A DNA stretch of 64,000 bases from positions 563,896,315 through 563,960,314 of the forward strand of contig CM057346.1 in the NCBI GenBank assembly GCA_030015575.1, written 5' to 3'. Within the stretch, counting starts at the first letter, position 1; each line of letters starts with the position of its first letter. The notes below the pieces were generated by a model, which ran no database searches, was not told the DNA's origin, and saw only the letters and a list, made by a program, of their open reading frames with translations. A program made the position numbers and the translations under genes. Origin of the DNA: Agapanthus africanus. Lineage: Eukaryota > Streptophyta > Magnoliopsida > Asparagales > Amaryllidaceae. Positions 42,732 to 55,021 of the stretch are shown one piece after another.

Positions 42732-45317
42732 GACCCCTATACTCTACCTTTTCCCTTCACAACTCTAAGTCCACTCTCCCAAATTCTCGAGAACTCGGTA
42801 CGAAGAGCGAGAAGCGAAGCGCTGCCGAAATCGACGACGGATTCCGGAGACCGGATCAGGACCTTCGCGACGTTTTCAACGAATCGACAACCACCACGAC
42901 CTCTAGCTTCCTTAGCTTGTCCAAAATGTAAGTCCTATCTTCTTCTATCCCTCTTTTCTTTAAAGTAAAAATACGACATTTTGGAACCCGACGGAAATCG
43001 GACAAACCGATTTCCGATTCGGTTTTTCTCTAAATTTCCACTTGTCACCTAATACACATTATCTACCCATATGCCTGTTGACTATTAATCACCCATAAAC
43101 CGATTTAATCAAACTTTTTCACATGAAATGATAAGTTCTTTGTAAAACCGTACTCCTTTCATAAAAATACCATGAAGTTCATTTTTCTAAGTTTAATTAA
43201 TTCCCTCACTCCTAAATAGGTTTATCTTGATCACTAAACTTGTAGAACCCAATTTGAATAAAATTTCACACATAAAATGATAACGTTTTTAAATACCGTA
43301 TTCTTGCACTTTAATACTTTCAACTTTAACTTGTCATGTTTTACCTTTAAACTTCACCAAAACTTAAAATAAGTCACGGGGTAATGACCTACCCCTATAA
43401 ACACTCAATATAACCCTAATTGATAGATATCAAAATACGGAATACGAAATTACAGGACTTTTCACTAAAATACCCTAATCTTTATTTAAAGCTTTAAGTT
43501 GTAAACTTTTCTAGATAAAATCTTTTAATAAAATGAAAACCACGATTGGTCATGGATATCGATCGTTTATCTAAACTGTCTTGTGGTGCCTAGGCAAGTG
43601 TGTCTAAGGCTAGTGGTTTTAATTAGGCCCATGACCGTGGTTCCTTTCCACTTACCTGGCACTTACCTGGCCGCAATTGACGGTGAAGAGGCGATTTGAG
43701 GCTTCTAATGACTCATCGCTTAGACCTTAGAAATAGGCTAGTTGGTTTAGGAAACCCTATTAACTAAAATACGGAAAACTGTACTCTTTTGCAAATAAAT
43801 ACCCCATATTTATAAAACCGTTTTCCCAAATGAAAAGTATTTATAAACCTAAGCAAAGCGCCGCTACAACCCACTTTTGGTGAACCTGTTAGGGATAGTA
43901 CGGTTCATCGTGCACCCGCAGGCTAGTAGTGCGAGATTCAGACCTCCGCAAGGAGCATTCGGTCTCGAAGGGTTAAAATACGACATTTAAGGAAAATGAG
44001 ATTTTTTTGAAAATAAAATATTTATATAAAATTATTCATGTGTTAATATATATAATTATCATTTAAACATCTATTTTATCATAATATAAAGTTTCCACAT
44101 TTTTCAAAAAATTACAAGATTAAAAGTTACACTAAAATACCATGAATTTCAGATAAGATAATTAATACTTTTATTAGGATATATTCACTAGAATAACACA
44201 AATAAAATTCACATTCATTATAACAATAAAGACGATTATTAAATACTTGAGGTGTATTTTGAAAACTATACAAAAGTATTTTTACATAAAACCCCCTCAA
44301 GTTTTACAAATTACTATAAGGCCCCTAGCTAATATTGAACTTCAAATCATCTTCTTGTAGTCTGACTCGGGTTAGAGTCTGACTAGTTCTGACTTGAATA
44401 TGATTCAAGTCAATCTATATTCTTTTATATTCCAACACACTTTGAATACATGAATCCATGAACCCAGTTAACAATATATTCATTTTGACTGAATCAAACC
44501 ATAGATATTCATCCATTATCCTGATATTCCATTTACCTGATTATACAGTTACAACATGTTTACTGATATCATGGTTTTGGTCAGTCATCCAACTTACATA
44601 TTCCAATACCACATTACTGTTAAAACACTACGGGGTTTAAGGGATAGATTGGTACAGAAGGTGTTAAAGGTGGCACGAGATGGTCAGATTAAGACACCTA
44701 ACCTGAATTCTATTGCTGTTGTATCGTGGCATAACGGTTCCTTGTACTTTCCTTTTGCCCTGATCTCTAGCATATAGAGATCCCCCTCGTATACACTGGC
44801 GTCCTTCTGTACCAAGCTACAAAGAACAGCGTTACACAATATTCCATAATATTAAACAATATAATACTTTAGAAAATACTGTTACTCTGTCATTCTCATT
44901 CTTCTTATCTTTGGGACTTACCGAGCGACCTGTTCGCCGACGACATTCTATCTCTTTCTTCTTTGAATGTCGTCAGGTGCGTTGGACCAAGCTGAGATCG
45001 AGCCCACCGGTGAAAATTTGGAGCAGTTCCAAGAAGGCCCAGAGCTCTAGATAATTGTACCTTGTTCTTTCCAGTATTTTCATTTTCTGTTATGCCACTG
45101 TTTAGGCATTGCTTTTCATTCCAGTTGTATTTTCTTTTTATGCATTGTACAAAGAATGTTATTAATAAAAGTTGCTGTTATTTTTATATTATTCGTCTCT
45201 TATGATTTACTTTATATTGCTTAGTTACGATTAGCGTATGTACTTCTGAGTACATACGTAGCGGACCTCGTCGCGTCCCCTTCGCCAGTACACTGGGAAG
45301 CGGGGCGTGACAAGTCA

Positions 45318-46096
45318 TCCATTTACAATACACATCTTCCATTTACATTTACAAAATAGTACAAACAACATATTTACAATTCAAACAATACAAACAATAC
45401 AATCAAGTTATCGCGGGGTTTAAGGGGTAGATTGGTACGGAAGGTGTTAGAAGTGGCACGAGACTGCAAGATTTAAGACACCTAACCTGTATTCCATTGT
45501 TGTACCGTGGCATAACGGTTCCTTGTACATTCCGTTCACCTCAGTCTCTGGTCTACTGAGACTCCTCTCGTATACACTGGCATTCTTCTGTATCAAGCTA
45601 CAAACAACAACGTTAATACTAAATACAACATTATCACAATATAATACTACTTTAACAGTTACTCTCTCTTTCTGTCTATTCTACTTCTCCCTTATCTTTG
45701 GGACTTACCGATCGATTGTTCGCCGACTACATTCTCTTTCTTCTTCTTTGGAATGTCGTCAGGTGATTCGGACTTTCAAGAGATCGAGCCCAGCGTCGAA
45801 GACTTGGACCAGTTTACTGAAGATCCCGAGCTGTAGTTACACTTATACTTTTTCTTTTACATTATGTATTTTCCTTTTCTGTTATGCCCCTGTTTAGGCA
45901 TTGCTTTTCATTCCATGTATTTACTTTTCCATGTACTGTAAAAGAATGTTAATAAATAAAGTTGCTGTTCATTACATTTGTCTCTTATGTATATTTCTTT
46001 TATATTGCTTAGTTACGCTTAGCGTATTTACTTCTGAGTAAATACGTAGCGTCCAGTCGCGCCCTCTGCTCGTATACCAGGAAGTGGGGCGTGATA
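45318..46096 (+). repeat. Chromovirus 3' LTR, second piece
   Basis: Resumes after S3 and ends GGGGCGTGATA. It contains ACAACATTATCACAATATAA and the U5-like TTGCTTTTCATTCCATGTA, matching 31022-31493 of the 5' LTR closely. Confidence 0.88.
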
Positions 46097-47148
46097 GACG
46101 CTGTATGTATCGAGTGCATCCAGTTCTTTGTAATGCCGCTGCGGAACCATGGTATTTTGTAAACTTTGGTGAGCTCCAGCAAAGGTTTGCACTGACGGGC
46201 GGACGGAGAACACCGCGTTGGCCTCGTCCTCAGAGTCACTGCCAAAGACTAGAATAGGAGTAGATGGTCCTAGCCTATTGCCTTGGGGTTGTCCCGAGTA
46301 GACCATCTCTTCATCCTCTTTGGTATCGCTCCCGAATATCGGGATAGTGGCGATGGTTTTTTGTTTATCTCGGGTTTGCGACATCTTTCCATGTCTTTGA
46401 AGTCTGGTAAGAAGTACTTGGCGTTTTCATATTTGCGGACTTCATTTACGGAGAATGGGTTCAGCTCCCCTGTAGCTGTGTACTCGAGGCCGTCCTTGAA
46501 GTACTTCATACATTGATGTTGTGTAGAAAGGATGATGTTGTACTCATATAACCAAGGCTTATCGAGCAAAGCGTTGTAGCAAGTCCTGTCATCAATGACA
46601 TGGAACTTGATGTCAGTGACGAGCACCCCGAAGCGTAATGTCAGTATTACAGACCCGAGCGTTTGTGATGATTAGGAGTCGAATCCGGAGATAGTAATTT
46701 TATCCCGAGCCAAGTGCTGAACGTTCATGCAAATTTCCTTCAGTACTCTTACATTGAGGAGGTTGACGGAGGACCCATTGTCGACCAGGATCTTCCCTAT
46801 CTTGATATCATGATAATACCCGGTTACATACAACGAATGGTTGTGCTCGCACGTTCCGAGGTGAAGATCTTCATCGCTGAAGGTGATGTCAGCCGTATGG
46901 ACTTCTTCCAGCTCGTCCTTCATCTTTTCTTCTGCAAGGAAGGCCTGAAATTGGTCGGGCTCTTGTAACGCCTTGATTAGGGAATCTCGTGCCTCTTTAG
47001 ACTGGAGAAGGGCATCCAAAATGCTTAATTGTGAGGGTATTTTTCTCAGATGTGCCAGGACATTGTAATCCACCTTGTTCTTCTTGAGCGGGTCCTTGGC
47101 TGTGAGCTTTTTGAAAACTCCATCATCGAGAGCAATCTCTTCAGGGAC
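46097..47148 (-). pseudogene. E2 gag C-terminal part, protease and spacer start
   Basis: Minus strand from the E4 junction at 47148. It covers the region homologous to about 400-1430 of E1: a LDALLQSKEARDSLIKALQ block, then the protease IDNGSS-type motif (here VDNGSS) near 46790, TAA near 46672, LRFGVLVTDIKFHV, and after a frameshift near 46385 the acidic FGSDTKEDEE and FGSDSEDEAN motifs. It continues across the chromovirus at 30121. Confidence 0.85.
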
Positions 47149-49790
47149 CGTTCCCCGCCGAAACACGCGGGAAGACGCGGTAAACGTCTTGCCTGAATTT
47201 TGGGGCAGATGCTAATTGGTGCTATCCGTCCACCTCTCCGAAGATGCCAAGTTGATTTATGGCACCATGTATCGAAGGTTTAAACGGATGCGGCCGATGT
47301 AGCAGACTTCGTCAGATTCCCCCTCGTTGAGGGGTTTTTGATTGTAGGTACGCTCTTCCCTGCAGGCGTAAGCCCCTGCAGTTAATTACGCTACCGCATC
47401 GCGGTAACCACATTCTCTTTCTCCAGATGGTCACTTCGTGTCGTGTGTGTTTGTTTTCTTTTTGGTTGCCCGTGGATTGTATACGGAGACTAATTTATGT
47501 TGTTGCTCGTAGGGCATGGATTAGTCCAAATCCGTATTTTCTTAGATTTGGGTTTGGGGGTTGGGTTTAAAGATACGTTAGCCTCATTTGAGACTAAGAT
47601 CAACTTAAACGTTTGTTAAGGATACGTTAGTCTAATTTCTAGACTAAGATAAACTTAACGGGATCGTTTGGATCCAACAAAAGAGCATTTGGGCTCTATT
47701 GTTTAGTTTAGGGACATTGCGGTCGATTACCAGTTTAAGGACATGGTGGTCCAATGTTAGTTTAAGGACATCTCGGTCCAGGTTAAGGACATCGTAGTCC
47801 GTGGGTTTAAAGGGACCCCACAGTCCGTAGTTTAAAGACATCGTAGTTTATGAGTTTAAGGACATTACGGTCTAATATTAGTTTAAGGACATCTCGGTCC
47901 AATGTTAGTTTAAGGACATCTCGGTCCAATGTTAAGGACATCGTAGTCCATGAGTTTAAGGACCCCACGGTCCGTGAAGTGTGTGGTTATCGGGACCCGT
48001 CACCTCTTTGAAGACGTTGAAGGATTACAACGACAGATATCAGAGGAGTAAAGAGATGTACCCTCGAACCGGTGTAAGTTGGTTGAAAGATCTGTAGTCC
48101 AATTTGGGACTAAGATCTGTTAAACATTCGTGAGCAGACGGGCTCAATTAAATATAAGTTGAGGATTTATGGCCAATATTGGGCTAAGTCCAATAAGATT
48201 AAAATGTTTAACATTTTATTGCTCTGGGCTGTTGAGCCTTTATTTGGGCTTGGCTCTTTTAAAAATGCTGAGCATTAGATCCTGACATTTTTTTGTCTTG
48301 TATTGAATGCATAGCATTCATCAGAACAATGTGTGTTCTGACAGCGCGCCACGTGGCGCGTCAGGCGCTTTGCGCCAATTAAAGAGCGCATTGCACTTCT
48401 ACCAAGTAGCGCACACGAAAAGGACACGTGTCGCGCTTGGCGCTAAGCGCCAGATGATGGGCGCATTGCGCCAGTTTATGAGCGCATTGCACTTTCAGTT
48501 TATGAGTGCGTTGTGCTAGTTTAGTGGCGTACAAGTGAGTGACACATGGCGTGCTTGGCGCTGAGCGCCAGCCCATGAGCGCAGTGCGCTGTTTCAGAAG
48601 CGCAAAGCGCAAGTTGCATACGTGGTTGACACGTGGCACGTTTTGGCGCTGAGCGCCGGTCTAAGGAGAGCATAAGCGCAGTTAAAAAGTGCAAGGCACT
48701 TTTCATGAGCGCAAAGCGCATTTGATCAATTTTATGATCTGTGAACAAATTTATGTTCTTTTTAAAGAAGGTTTTGCCTCAAGATTCAAGAACAACAGTT
48801 CTTATTTTTGGAAAGGCTTTGCCTTTGTAGATCAATGATCTGTGAATGGAGTAAATACTTCTTTTATTTTTATGATGAGATCTTTTGATCTCTTTTTATA
48901 AAAGACATTGGTCTTTTGTAGATCTATGATTTCTTAAGAAGATAATTCTTCTGTTTTAATGAGATGATTTCATCTCTTTTGTGCAAGAATCATTCTTTTT
49001 TACCTTGAAGAAATGATCTTCTTTCAAGAGCTTGCTCTCTTTCTTTTTAGTTTTCTCAAAGTTTGTAGGGGGTTTCTCCTTTTTAGACTTGAAGTCTTGG
49101 GGTCTTTATATAGGGTGAATTGATTTGTTAAATCAGTTAAAGAGATTTTTCTCTGATTGATTTGGGGATGTTTCTTCACCGTTGGATCTTTGATCCTAGG
49201 GCTTCTGTTTTACATAAGGAAATCTTCTTGTTTTTAAAAAGATTGGAAAGATCTTTCCATAACAGAATTTTATTCTGACTAATTAATGATTTATCATTAT
49301 TAGATCTTTTGATCTAACGGTGGGGAATTTTTAATTCCAGCACTGGCGCACCCGTTCTTTGCACGTGGTGCGCTGCTCAGAGCGCAGCGCACTTTGCGCT
49401 AGCGCACCTACGTTTGACACGTGGCGCGCAGCGCAGAGCGTTAGCGTACCCGTGTTTGACACGTGGCGCACAGCGCGCCTAGCGCTAGCGCACTCATGGT
49501 GCACTGCTGAGGGCGCAGCGCACCTGGCGCTAGCGCATCCGTGTTTGACACATGGCGCACAGCGCACATAGCGCTGTATCTAAAGCGTTACTTCAACTTT
49601 TGAATTTTGAATTTTAAAACAGAACTTTGCTCTGATTGGGGGTGCGTTGCCTAGGGCGCAGCGCACCTGGCTTTAGCGCATCCGTATTTGACATGTGGCG
49701 CGCAGCGCACTTAGCGCTGGATCTGAAGCGTTGCTTCAACTTTTGAATTTTGAATTTCAAAACAGAGCATTGCTCTGATTGGGGGAAACA
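47149..49790 (-). repeat. E4 3' LTR, type I, 2642 bp
   Basis: Sense strand begins TGTTTCCCCCAATCAGAGC at 49790 and ends GGGGAACG at 47149, where the final base should be A. TATA box CTATATAAA at 49113-49105, and a donor-like CAAG|GTAAAAAAG near 49000. It holds blocks rich in GCGCTAGCGC-type palindromes, CACGTG-related boxes, the 27-bp minisatellite (47705-47970) and one GTATACAATCC module (about 47470-47520). Confidence 0.88.
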
Positions 49791-49804
49791 AATGCCCCCT
49801 CACC
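49791..49804 (-). other. Polypurine tract of E4
   Basis: Minus strand GGTGAGGGGGCATT, directly before the LTR start. Confidence 0.75.
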
Positions 49805-50607
49805 GTTGTGCTCACGTGGCGCATACGTGAGTGCAACGGTGGCAACATCTGAGCCCTTGGATCAACTCAGAAGTTGAAGAGGCGTTTCAATGTCTGTAAA
49901 TAGGACTTTTGGTCCCTTAGATGATTCTGTTCATCTTCTTTCTTCTGAGAACTTTTATTCAGAGCATTGCTCTTCGGTTTAAGAACTTTTCAAGAGTAAA
50001 AACTCTGTCAAAACTTAGGCAAAGTTTAAAACTTTTAATAAACTAGGGTTTTACCCATTAACAGAGCCTTGCTCTTCATACATCTTTGATCTAAAAAAAA
50101 AGCTTTTAGGGTTTCATTAATAGAGCTTTGCTTTCTTCAGATCATGAACCCATAGATCTAAGGAGATCTTTTCTTGGGGCTTCTTAGCCCATGAACAGAG
50201 CTCTTCTCTTTTGATAACATGTAGATTTTTTTAATCTCTTGTGAAGAACTCTTAAGAGTTTGTTTATAGTTTTTTAGAATTTATTTCATTAAAACCTTTA
50301 TTTTAAATGTTTTGATGTTTATTCCATTATTTCTACAGAGCATTGCTCTTTAGCATTTTCGGGGAATTTTATTCCCCTGTTAATTTTGGCAATTGCCATT
50401 TCTGCTGAAGAGCATTGCTCTCAAGGGAGATTTACTCCTTGGCTTGAGGGGCTTAAATGGGAGTCTCTTGAGGGGTTTCTTCCTTAATCGAACAAATTTG
50501 AATTTATTTGTCGCTTGACTGAACTTGTCTTCCCAAGAACTTGTTTAAATCCCAATGTCTGATTTTCCTCATTACTAATCTTTCAATGACGTTTCATTTC
50601 AGGCACT
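49805..50607 (+). promoter_or_regulatory. Putative promoter and leader of E4 aORF1
   Basis: CACGTG/TACGTG pair at 49813-49829 (5-nt spacer), TGTAAATA at 49895-49902, and a leader with AGAGC-ATT-GCTCT and GGGGAATTTTATTCCCC hairpins. The acceptor CATTTCAG ends at 50602, 5 nt before the ATG. No clear GT donor; TTAG|GCAAAG near 50017 or AG|AGTAAAA near 49994 are weak candidates. Confidence 0.55.
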
Positions 50608-51114
50608 ATGGCTGTTCATTTGTATAGTCTGAACGAGTTTATCTTTTATGAGGACATTCGCGTACAGGGCCTTTGCCAGAACCAAGAGTTTACAGATGCC
50701 CAATGTACGGAGATTATGGATCGTCTATATGCGCACGTCGGTCGACTGCTTCCTCGCCGTTCCGCTCTCTTGAAAATCGTAGTGGGAGCAATTTGGGGAG
50801 TACTTCCTGGGTTTCACGAAGCCATGCCGCTTAATGCGCCGGATGATGCCGAAGACAAGGTGCATTCAGTGTACCTTTCGGGCCTGATCTCGAAGAAGCG
50901 GCGAGATAACCTCATTGATATCCTACATCAAACTTTCCAACAAACGACGATAGTCGCTTCTTATCAAAGGGAGGAGGACATCGGCGAGGATCTCGACACT
51001 CGTGAGCGCGAGAGGATGTACACGAGAATGGTCAGAAAGGCCAGAAAGATTCTAGACGGCCTTACTTTCGAATTCCTCAATCCATGCCCTGGATCTGAGG
51101 TTTTACCATTGTAA
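50608..51114 (+). CDS. Antisense ORF aORF1 of E4, 168 aa, intact
   Basis: MAVHLYSLNEFIFYEDIRVQ opens the protein. Same length and collinear with the other three aORF1 copies, with no stop or frameshift. It keeps FTDAQCTEIM, RRSALLKIVVGAIW, DDAEDKVHSVYLSG, LISKKRRDNLIDILHQ, the basic MVRKARKIL segment and FLNPCPGSEV. Closest to the E1 copy. Predicted soluble and helical, no recognised domain. Its opposite orientation to pol, separate promoter signals and conserved splice acceptor imply it is expressed from its own transcript. A role in silencing evasion or particle function is speculation. Confidence 0.8.
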   Translation: MAVHLYSLNEFIFYEDIRVQGLCQNQEFTDAQCTEIMDRLYAHVGRLLPRRSALLKIVVGAIWGVLPGFHEAMPLNAPDDAEDKVHSVYLSGLISKKRRDNLIDILHQTFQQTTIVASYQREEDIGEDLDTRERERMYTRMVRKARKILDGLTFEFLNPCPGSEVLPL

Positions 51115-51379
51115 TCATTTTGATGATGTTTTCGTTTACTGCTTTCATGATTATAAGAACTTTTCGAAGTATGAATGGCAAATTCCTCATTTCAGCGTGT
51201 TTTATTTTATGTACTAAATCTTTTGCACATGCATGAATGGGTATGCATCGAACGCTTAACCAAATGCGAATTAATCTCCTTGTCGCTTTTTTCTCTTTTC
51301 TTTGTTGCTGGTATGTTACTCTGGCAAGCATAGTCGGCGGATGATAGAGTGAGCATCTTGTTTTGGCTTTTTCGAGGGG
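51115..51379 (+). other. Unassigned stretch 3' of E4 aORF1
   Basis: AT-rich, 265 bp with no ORF. It matches the length and position of 9265-9534 in E1. No aORF2 is present before the hairpin array. Confidence 0.45.
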
Positions 51380-51519
51380 TAGTGATGGCTTAGGAAGCAG
51401 GTTCAGGTCTGCTGCCTAAGACTTTTCAACTTTATGAGCCGTGAGGGTCTCATAAAGACTTTTCTCCCTGCAAGTCGAGAGGATCTCGTAGGTGTATTTT
51501 CTCCTTAGGAATCATGAGG
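51380..51519 (-). repeat. Hairpin array, start (E4)
   Basis: Constant-loop hairpins, such as arms TTTATGAG and CTCATAAA around CCGTGAGGGT near 51431, cut short by E3 at 51525. Confidence 0.7.
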
Positions 51520-53243
51520 ATTCCTGTTCCCCTCCGAACGGCGGCCGGGACGTCGGGACGTCTGAGGCGGTAGGTTCGGGACAGATGCTAGTTGGTGCTA
51601 TCCGTCCACCTCTCCGAAGATGCCAAGTTGATTTATGGCACCATATATCGAAGGTTTAAACGGATGCGACCGATGTAGCAGACTTCGTCAGATTCCCCCT
51701 CGTTTGAGGGGTTTTTGATTGTGGGGACGCTCTTCCCTGCAGGCGCAAGCCCCTGCAGTTAATTACGCTACCGCATTGCGGTAACAACTTTCTCCTTCTC
51801 CAGATGGTCACTTCGTGTCGTGGGTGTTTGTTTTATTGCCCGTGGATTGTTTACGGAGACTGAGTTATGTCGTCGCCCGTAGGGCGTGGACTAGCCCAAA
51901 TCCGCATTATCTTAAATTTGGTTTTGGGGGGGGTTTTGGTTTGAGGATACGTCAGCCCTACTCGAGGCTAAGATCAACTCAAACGTTTGTTAAGGATACG
52001 TTAGTCTAACTTTGTGACTAAGATCAACTTAACGGGATCGTTTAGATCCGACAAAAGAGTGTTTGGACTCTAATGTTCCAGTTTAGGGACATAGTGGTCC
52101 ATCGTCTGTATGGCTGTCGGGACCCATCACCTCTCTGACGACGTTGAAGGATTACAACGACAGATGTCAGAGGAGTTCAGAGATGTACCCTTGAGCCGAA
52201 GTTAATTTGGGGGATTCGTAGTCCAGTATGTTTGAGGGTTTAAGGACGCGTTAGCCATCTTCAAGGCTAAGATCAACTTAAACGGGGCCGTTTAGGTCCA
52301 ACAAAAGAGCATAGGAAAGGGCTCTATTGTTCTAGTTTAGGGACGTTGCGGTCCATGGGTAGTTTAAGGACATTGCGGTCCGTGGGTAGTTTAAGGACAT
52401 TGCGGTCCGTTGTTAGTTTTAAGACATCTCGGTCAAGGTTAAGGACGTCGTAGTCTGTGGGTTTAAGGACTCCACAGTCCGGTATGTGCTCTGGATGCTT
52501 CACACGGGTTCACTGCCGTGCTTAGCGAGGACCAGGCTCCGCTCTGGATGCTTCACACGGGTTCACTGCCGTGCTCTGCGAGGACCAGGATCCGCTCTGG
52601 ACGTTTCCCACGGGGTCAAAGAGTGACATTATCCGTGTTCCACGTAACCAGGAATTTTGCATTAGGCATGGGTTTAAGGACCCCACAGTCCATATCATGA
52701 ATGGTCATCGGGACCCGTCACCTCTTTGAAGACATTGAGGGATTACAATGCCAAGTATCAAAGGAGTGAAGAGATGTACCCTAGAACCGGAACGGCTTAA
52801 ATAGTCCCTGACCCAATTTGGGGTCAAGACTAATTAATTATGTTATGAGCCCATTAGCCCAGTTAATCACAAATTGAGGACTTATGGCCAACTTGGGCTA
52901 AGTCCAGTCAGGTCTGGAATATTGACTTCTTGTTGGTTCATTGAGGGAGAGGCTTTGCCTCTATCCCTTTAGCCAATTGGGCCAAAACCTAGTGTTAAAC
53001 ACTACAGAGCAATCAGTGTTGAACACTGGGAATGAGGTTGACAAGTTAGTGTTTAACACTAAGAGATAGTTGGTGTTAAACACCAGCGACAAGGCTTTTC
53101 AAATTAGTGTCAAACACTAAAACAGATCAGCGTTGAATACTGCAAATAAAGCTTTTTAATCAGCGTTGAATGCTAAGGCCCAACAGTGTTTTAACACTGG
53201 GTTTAAGAGTTTTAATTTAGTATTAAACACTAAGGCAAGAGGG

Positions 53244-53455
53244 GTCACGTGGCAGCACGTGAGAGCGCCCTCCCTTCGTTTGTTCTGCTGACATTGCTAC
53301 ATCTTTCAGGGCATCACGTGTCATCACGTGACGGGCATTCATATGCCTATGTATCAGAGCCTCTGTCAAGGGTCACGTGGGTCACGTGGGGTGTTGTTTC
53401 AAGGGGCTTTCTGTATATCTCTTGAGGGGGTCACGTGGTGGCACGTGACCCTGCC
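53244..53455 (-). promoter_or_regulatory. CACGTG pairs downstream of TATA in E3 LTR
   Basis: Eight boxes in four pairs with spacers GCAG, TCAT, GG(T) and GTGG. They match the S2 block. Confidence 0.72.
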
Positions 53456-54499
53456 TTCATGTATTTTGTTTGGAGTCTTTGTTAATCTTTTTCAGGAATT
53501 AAATTCCTCGAGCTGTAGATTTTCAGAGGAATTAAATTCCTACTTCCTTTCGAAGATTTTGTTTTTTTTTTCGAATAGAGTTTAACTCTGAATTTTCTGT
53601 AGGAATTAAATTCCTCATATATGCGAGGGGCTGAATAGGGTTAAACCCTAATAAAAGTTTCTTAAGGAGTTTAAACTTCCATCCTCTGTTAAATTATGAT
53701 TAAGGGAATTGAATTCCTGATGTTTCAACAGAACTGGTTTTTACTTAGGGTTAAACCCTGTTTCTTCTTTTGTTCGGAAGGAATTAAATTCCCATGATAT
53801 AGGGTCCAGCCCTAACTTTTATTTTGGAGGAATTAAATTCCTATAGTTCTGTGAGAATTAAATTCTCGAGCTTGCATTCCTTCTCTATGTTTTGGATCTG
53901 CATGGCAGGATCTCGACCCATTGAGAATTAAATTCTCAACCTTAAGGGGAGATGTGCGCTTTGCAGATCCTCTATCAAAGAGAGAAGAAATATGTTCTTC
54001 TGTTTTTACATATCAGAGTTAAACTCTGTTGAGAATTAAATTCTCTTTCTTTCCAATGTCTTTCCCTTTCTTACCTAGGGTTTTTGCAGAAGATCTGAGT
54101 CTTTTTCAAGTATCAAAGCTCTTCTCCTTTTCTCTTTTCTTCTCTGCGTATCTCTCTTTTTTGTGTCCCTTGGCTCCTATTTATAGGAGAAGCAGCCGAA
54201 TCAATCAGTTTTTTGACGAATCTTCATTGAGATTTGATTTGCGTCCATTATTCATTTTGGGCCTTTGGATTATCAGGTGAATTCTATTCACCATTGGATC
54301 TTGAATCCAGAGATTCTCCTTTGTTATTTTGGTTAGATTTAAGGGGGAAATCTTTCCAAACCCGAGATTTTCCATAGATAGATGATATTTAATCATCTCT
54401 GAATCTTTAATTTGATCGGTCCCAAATAATTACTTTCCTTTGGAAAGATTCGAATTTCCTTCAGAATTTAATTCTGTCGTCAAAAATGGGCTTTGAAAG

Positions 54500-54955
54500 C
54501 CGGTCACGTGTGACCACGTGACCCACTTTGGAATAAAGAATCCTCTTCCTTTCTGCGCTATCTTCCGGTTGCTGTTGTAGCCATCACGTGCTACCACGTG
54601 ACGCCTGGTCACGTGTGAGCACGTGACCCCTGTCTGGCGCTTCTTTCTTTGGTTCAATTGGAGAGCGAGTTTGCTGCTTTGAACGTCACGTGTCGACACG
54701 TGAGCCTGGTCACGTGGGAGCACGTGACCTCTTCTGAAGCTTTTTTTTTCTTGACTTGATCAGCGAATCAAAGTGCGCCTTTGCTGCTTGAATTTAAATG
54801 TCACGTGCCGACACGTGACCTTGATCACGTGGGAGCACGTGACCCTTCCTGAAGCTCCCTTTTCTTCGACTTTGTCAGGAGACTGAACTTGCTTGAATGA
54901 TGCGTTCAGGTGTCACGTGCGAACACGTGACCGCTAGTCACGTGTAAGCACGTGA
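54500..54955 (-). promoter_or_regulatory. CACGTG array upstream of TATA in E3 LTR
   Basis: Eighteen CACGTG boxes, almost all in pairs with 4-nt spacers (TGAC, CTAC, TGAG, TCGA, GGAG, CCGA, CGAA, TAAG). Arranged in about 110-bp tandem units upstream of the TATA box. Confidence 0.82.
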
Positions 54956-55006
54956 CCCTCTTCTGAAGCTTTTCACAGAAGCTTCCTGATTTTAAATCAG
55001 GAAACA

Positions 55007-55021
55007 AATGCCCCCACAGCG
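55007..55021 (-). other. Polypurine tract of E3
   Basis: Minus strand CGCTGTGGGGGCATT, directly before the LTR start. Confidence 0.78.

Larger units (their letters stand above)
42187..45312 (+). repeat. Solo chromovirus LTR S3, 3126 bp
   Basis: Runs TGTAACAACTCC ... GGGGCGTGACA, with flanks AGTCC (42182-42186) and AGTCA (45313-45317), a TSD with one mismatch. It is related to, but clearly diverged from, the surrounding LTR. It carries the best tRNA-like segment of the window and a four-unit telomere-like run (42696-42718) directly before TATATAAAG at 42724. Confidence 0.88.
30122..46096 (+). mobile_element. Tekay/Del-like chromovirus with two nested solo LTRs
   Basis: 5' LTR 30122-31493, gag-pol 31685-39953, polypurine tract near 39971-39997, and a 3' LTR in two pieces (39998-42186 and 45318-46096). 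Flanks GGCGC (30117-30121) and GACGC (46097-46101) are a TSD with one mismatch. Removing S2 and S3 leaves about 9.3 kb. The C-terminal chromodomain-like block of integrase (ILDRKVKSFRNKEV...) and the GAGGACGAAATTTTTG box before the tract point to Tekay/Del. The element sits inside the gag-pol spacer of E2. Coding capacity is destroyed. Confidence 0.9.
47149..51524 (-). mobile_element. Tat-lineage element E4, 3' part
   Basis: 3' LTR, polypurine tract, antisense ORF promoter, aORF1 and the first hairpins of the 3' region are present; at 51525 the element is cut by E3, so pol and the 5' LTR lie beyond the right edge. TSD candidate GGGAC at 47144-47148, inside E2 gag. Type I: one antisense ORF, LTR beginning TGTTTCCCCCAATCAGAGC. 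Confidence 0.85.
51525..55006 (-). repeat. E3 3' LTR, type II, 3482 bp
   Basis: Sense strand begins TGTTTCCTGATTTAAAATC at 55006 and ends CGGAGGGGAACA at 51525. Collinear with solo LTR S2. TATA box CTATAAATAG at 54186-54177, donor CTAG|GTAAGAAAG near 54070. It contains 26 CACGTG boxes (54500-54955 and 53244-53455), TAA-loop hairpins throughout 52990-54050, the 27-bp minisatellite (52335-52480), a 171-bp-family unit (52485-52670) and one GTATACAATCC module (51830-51890, here GTTTACAATCC-like on the sense strand reversed). Confidence 0.92.
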
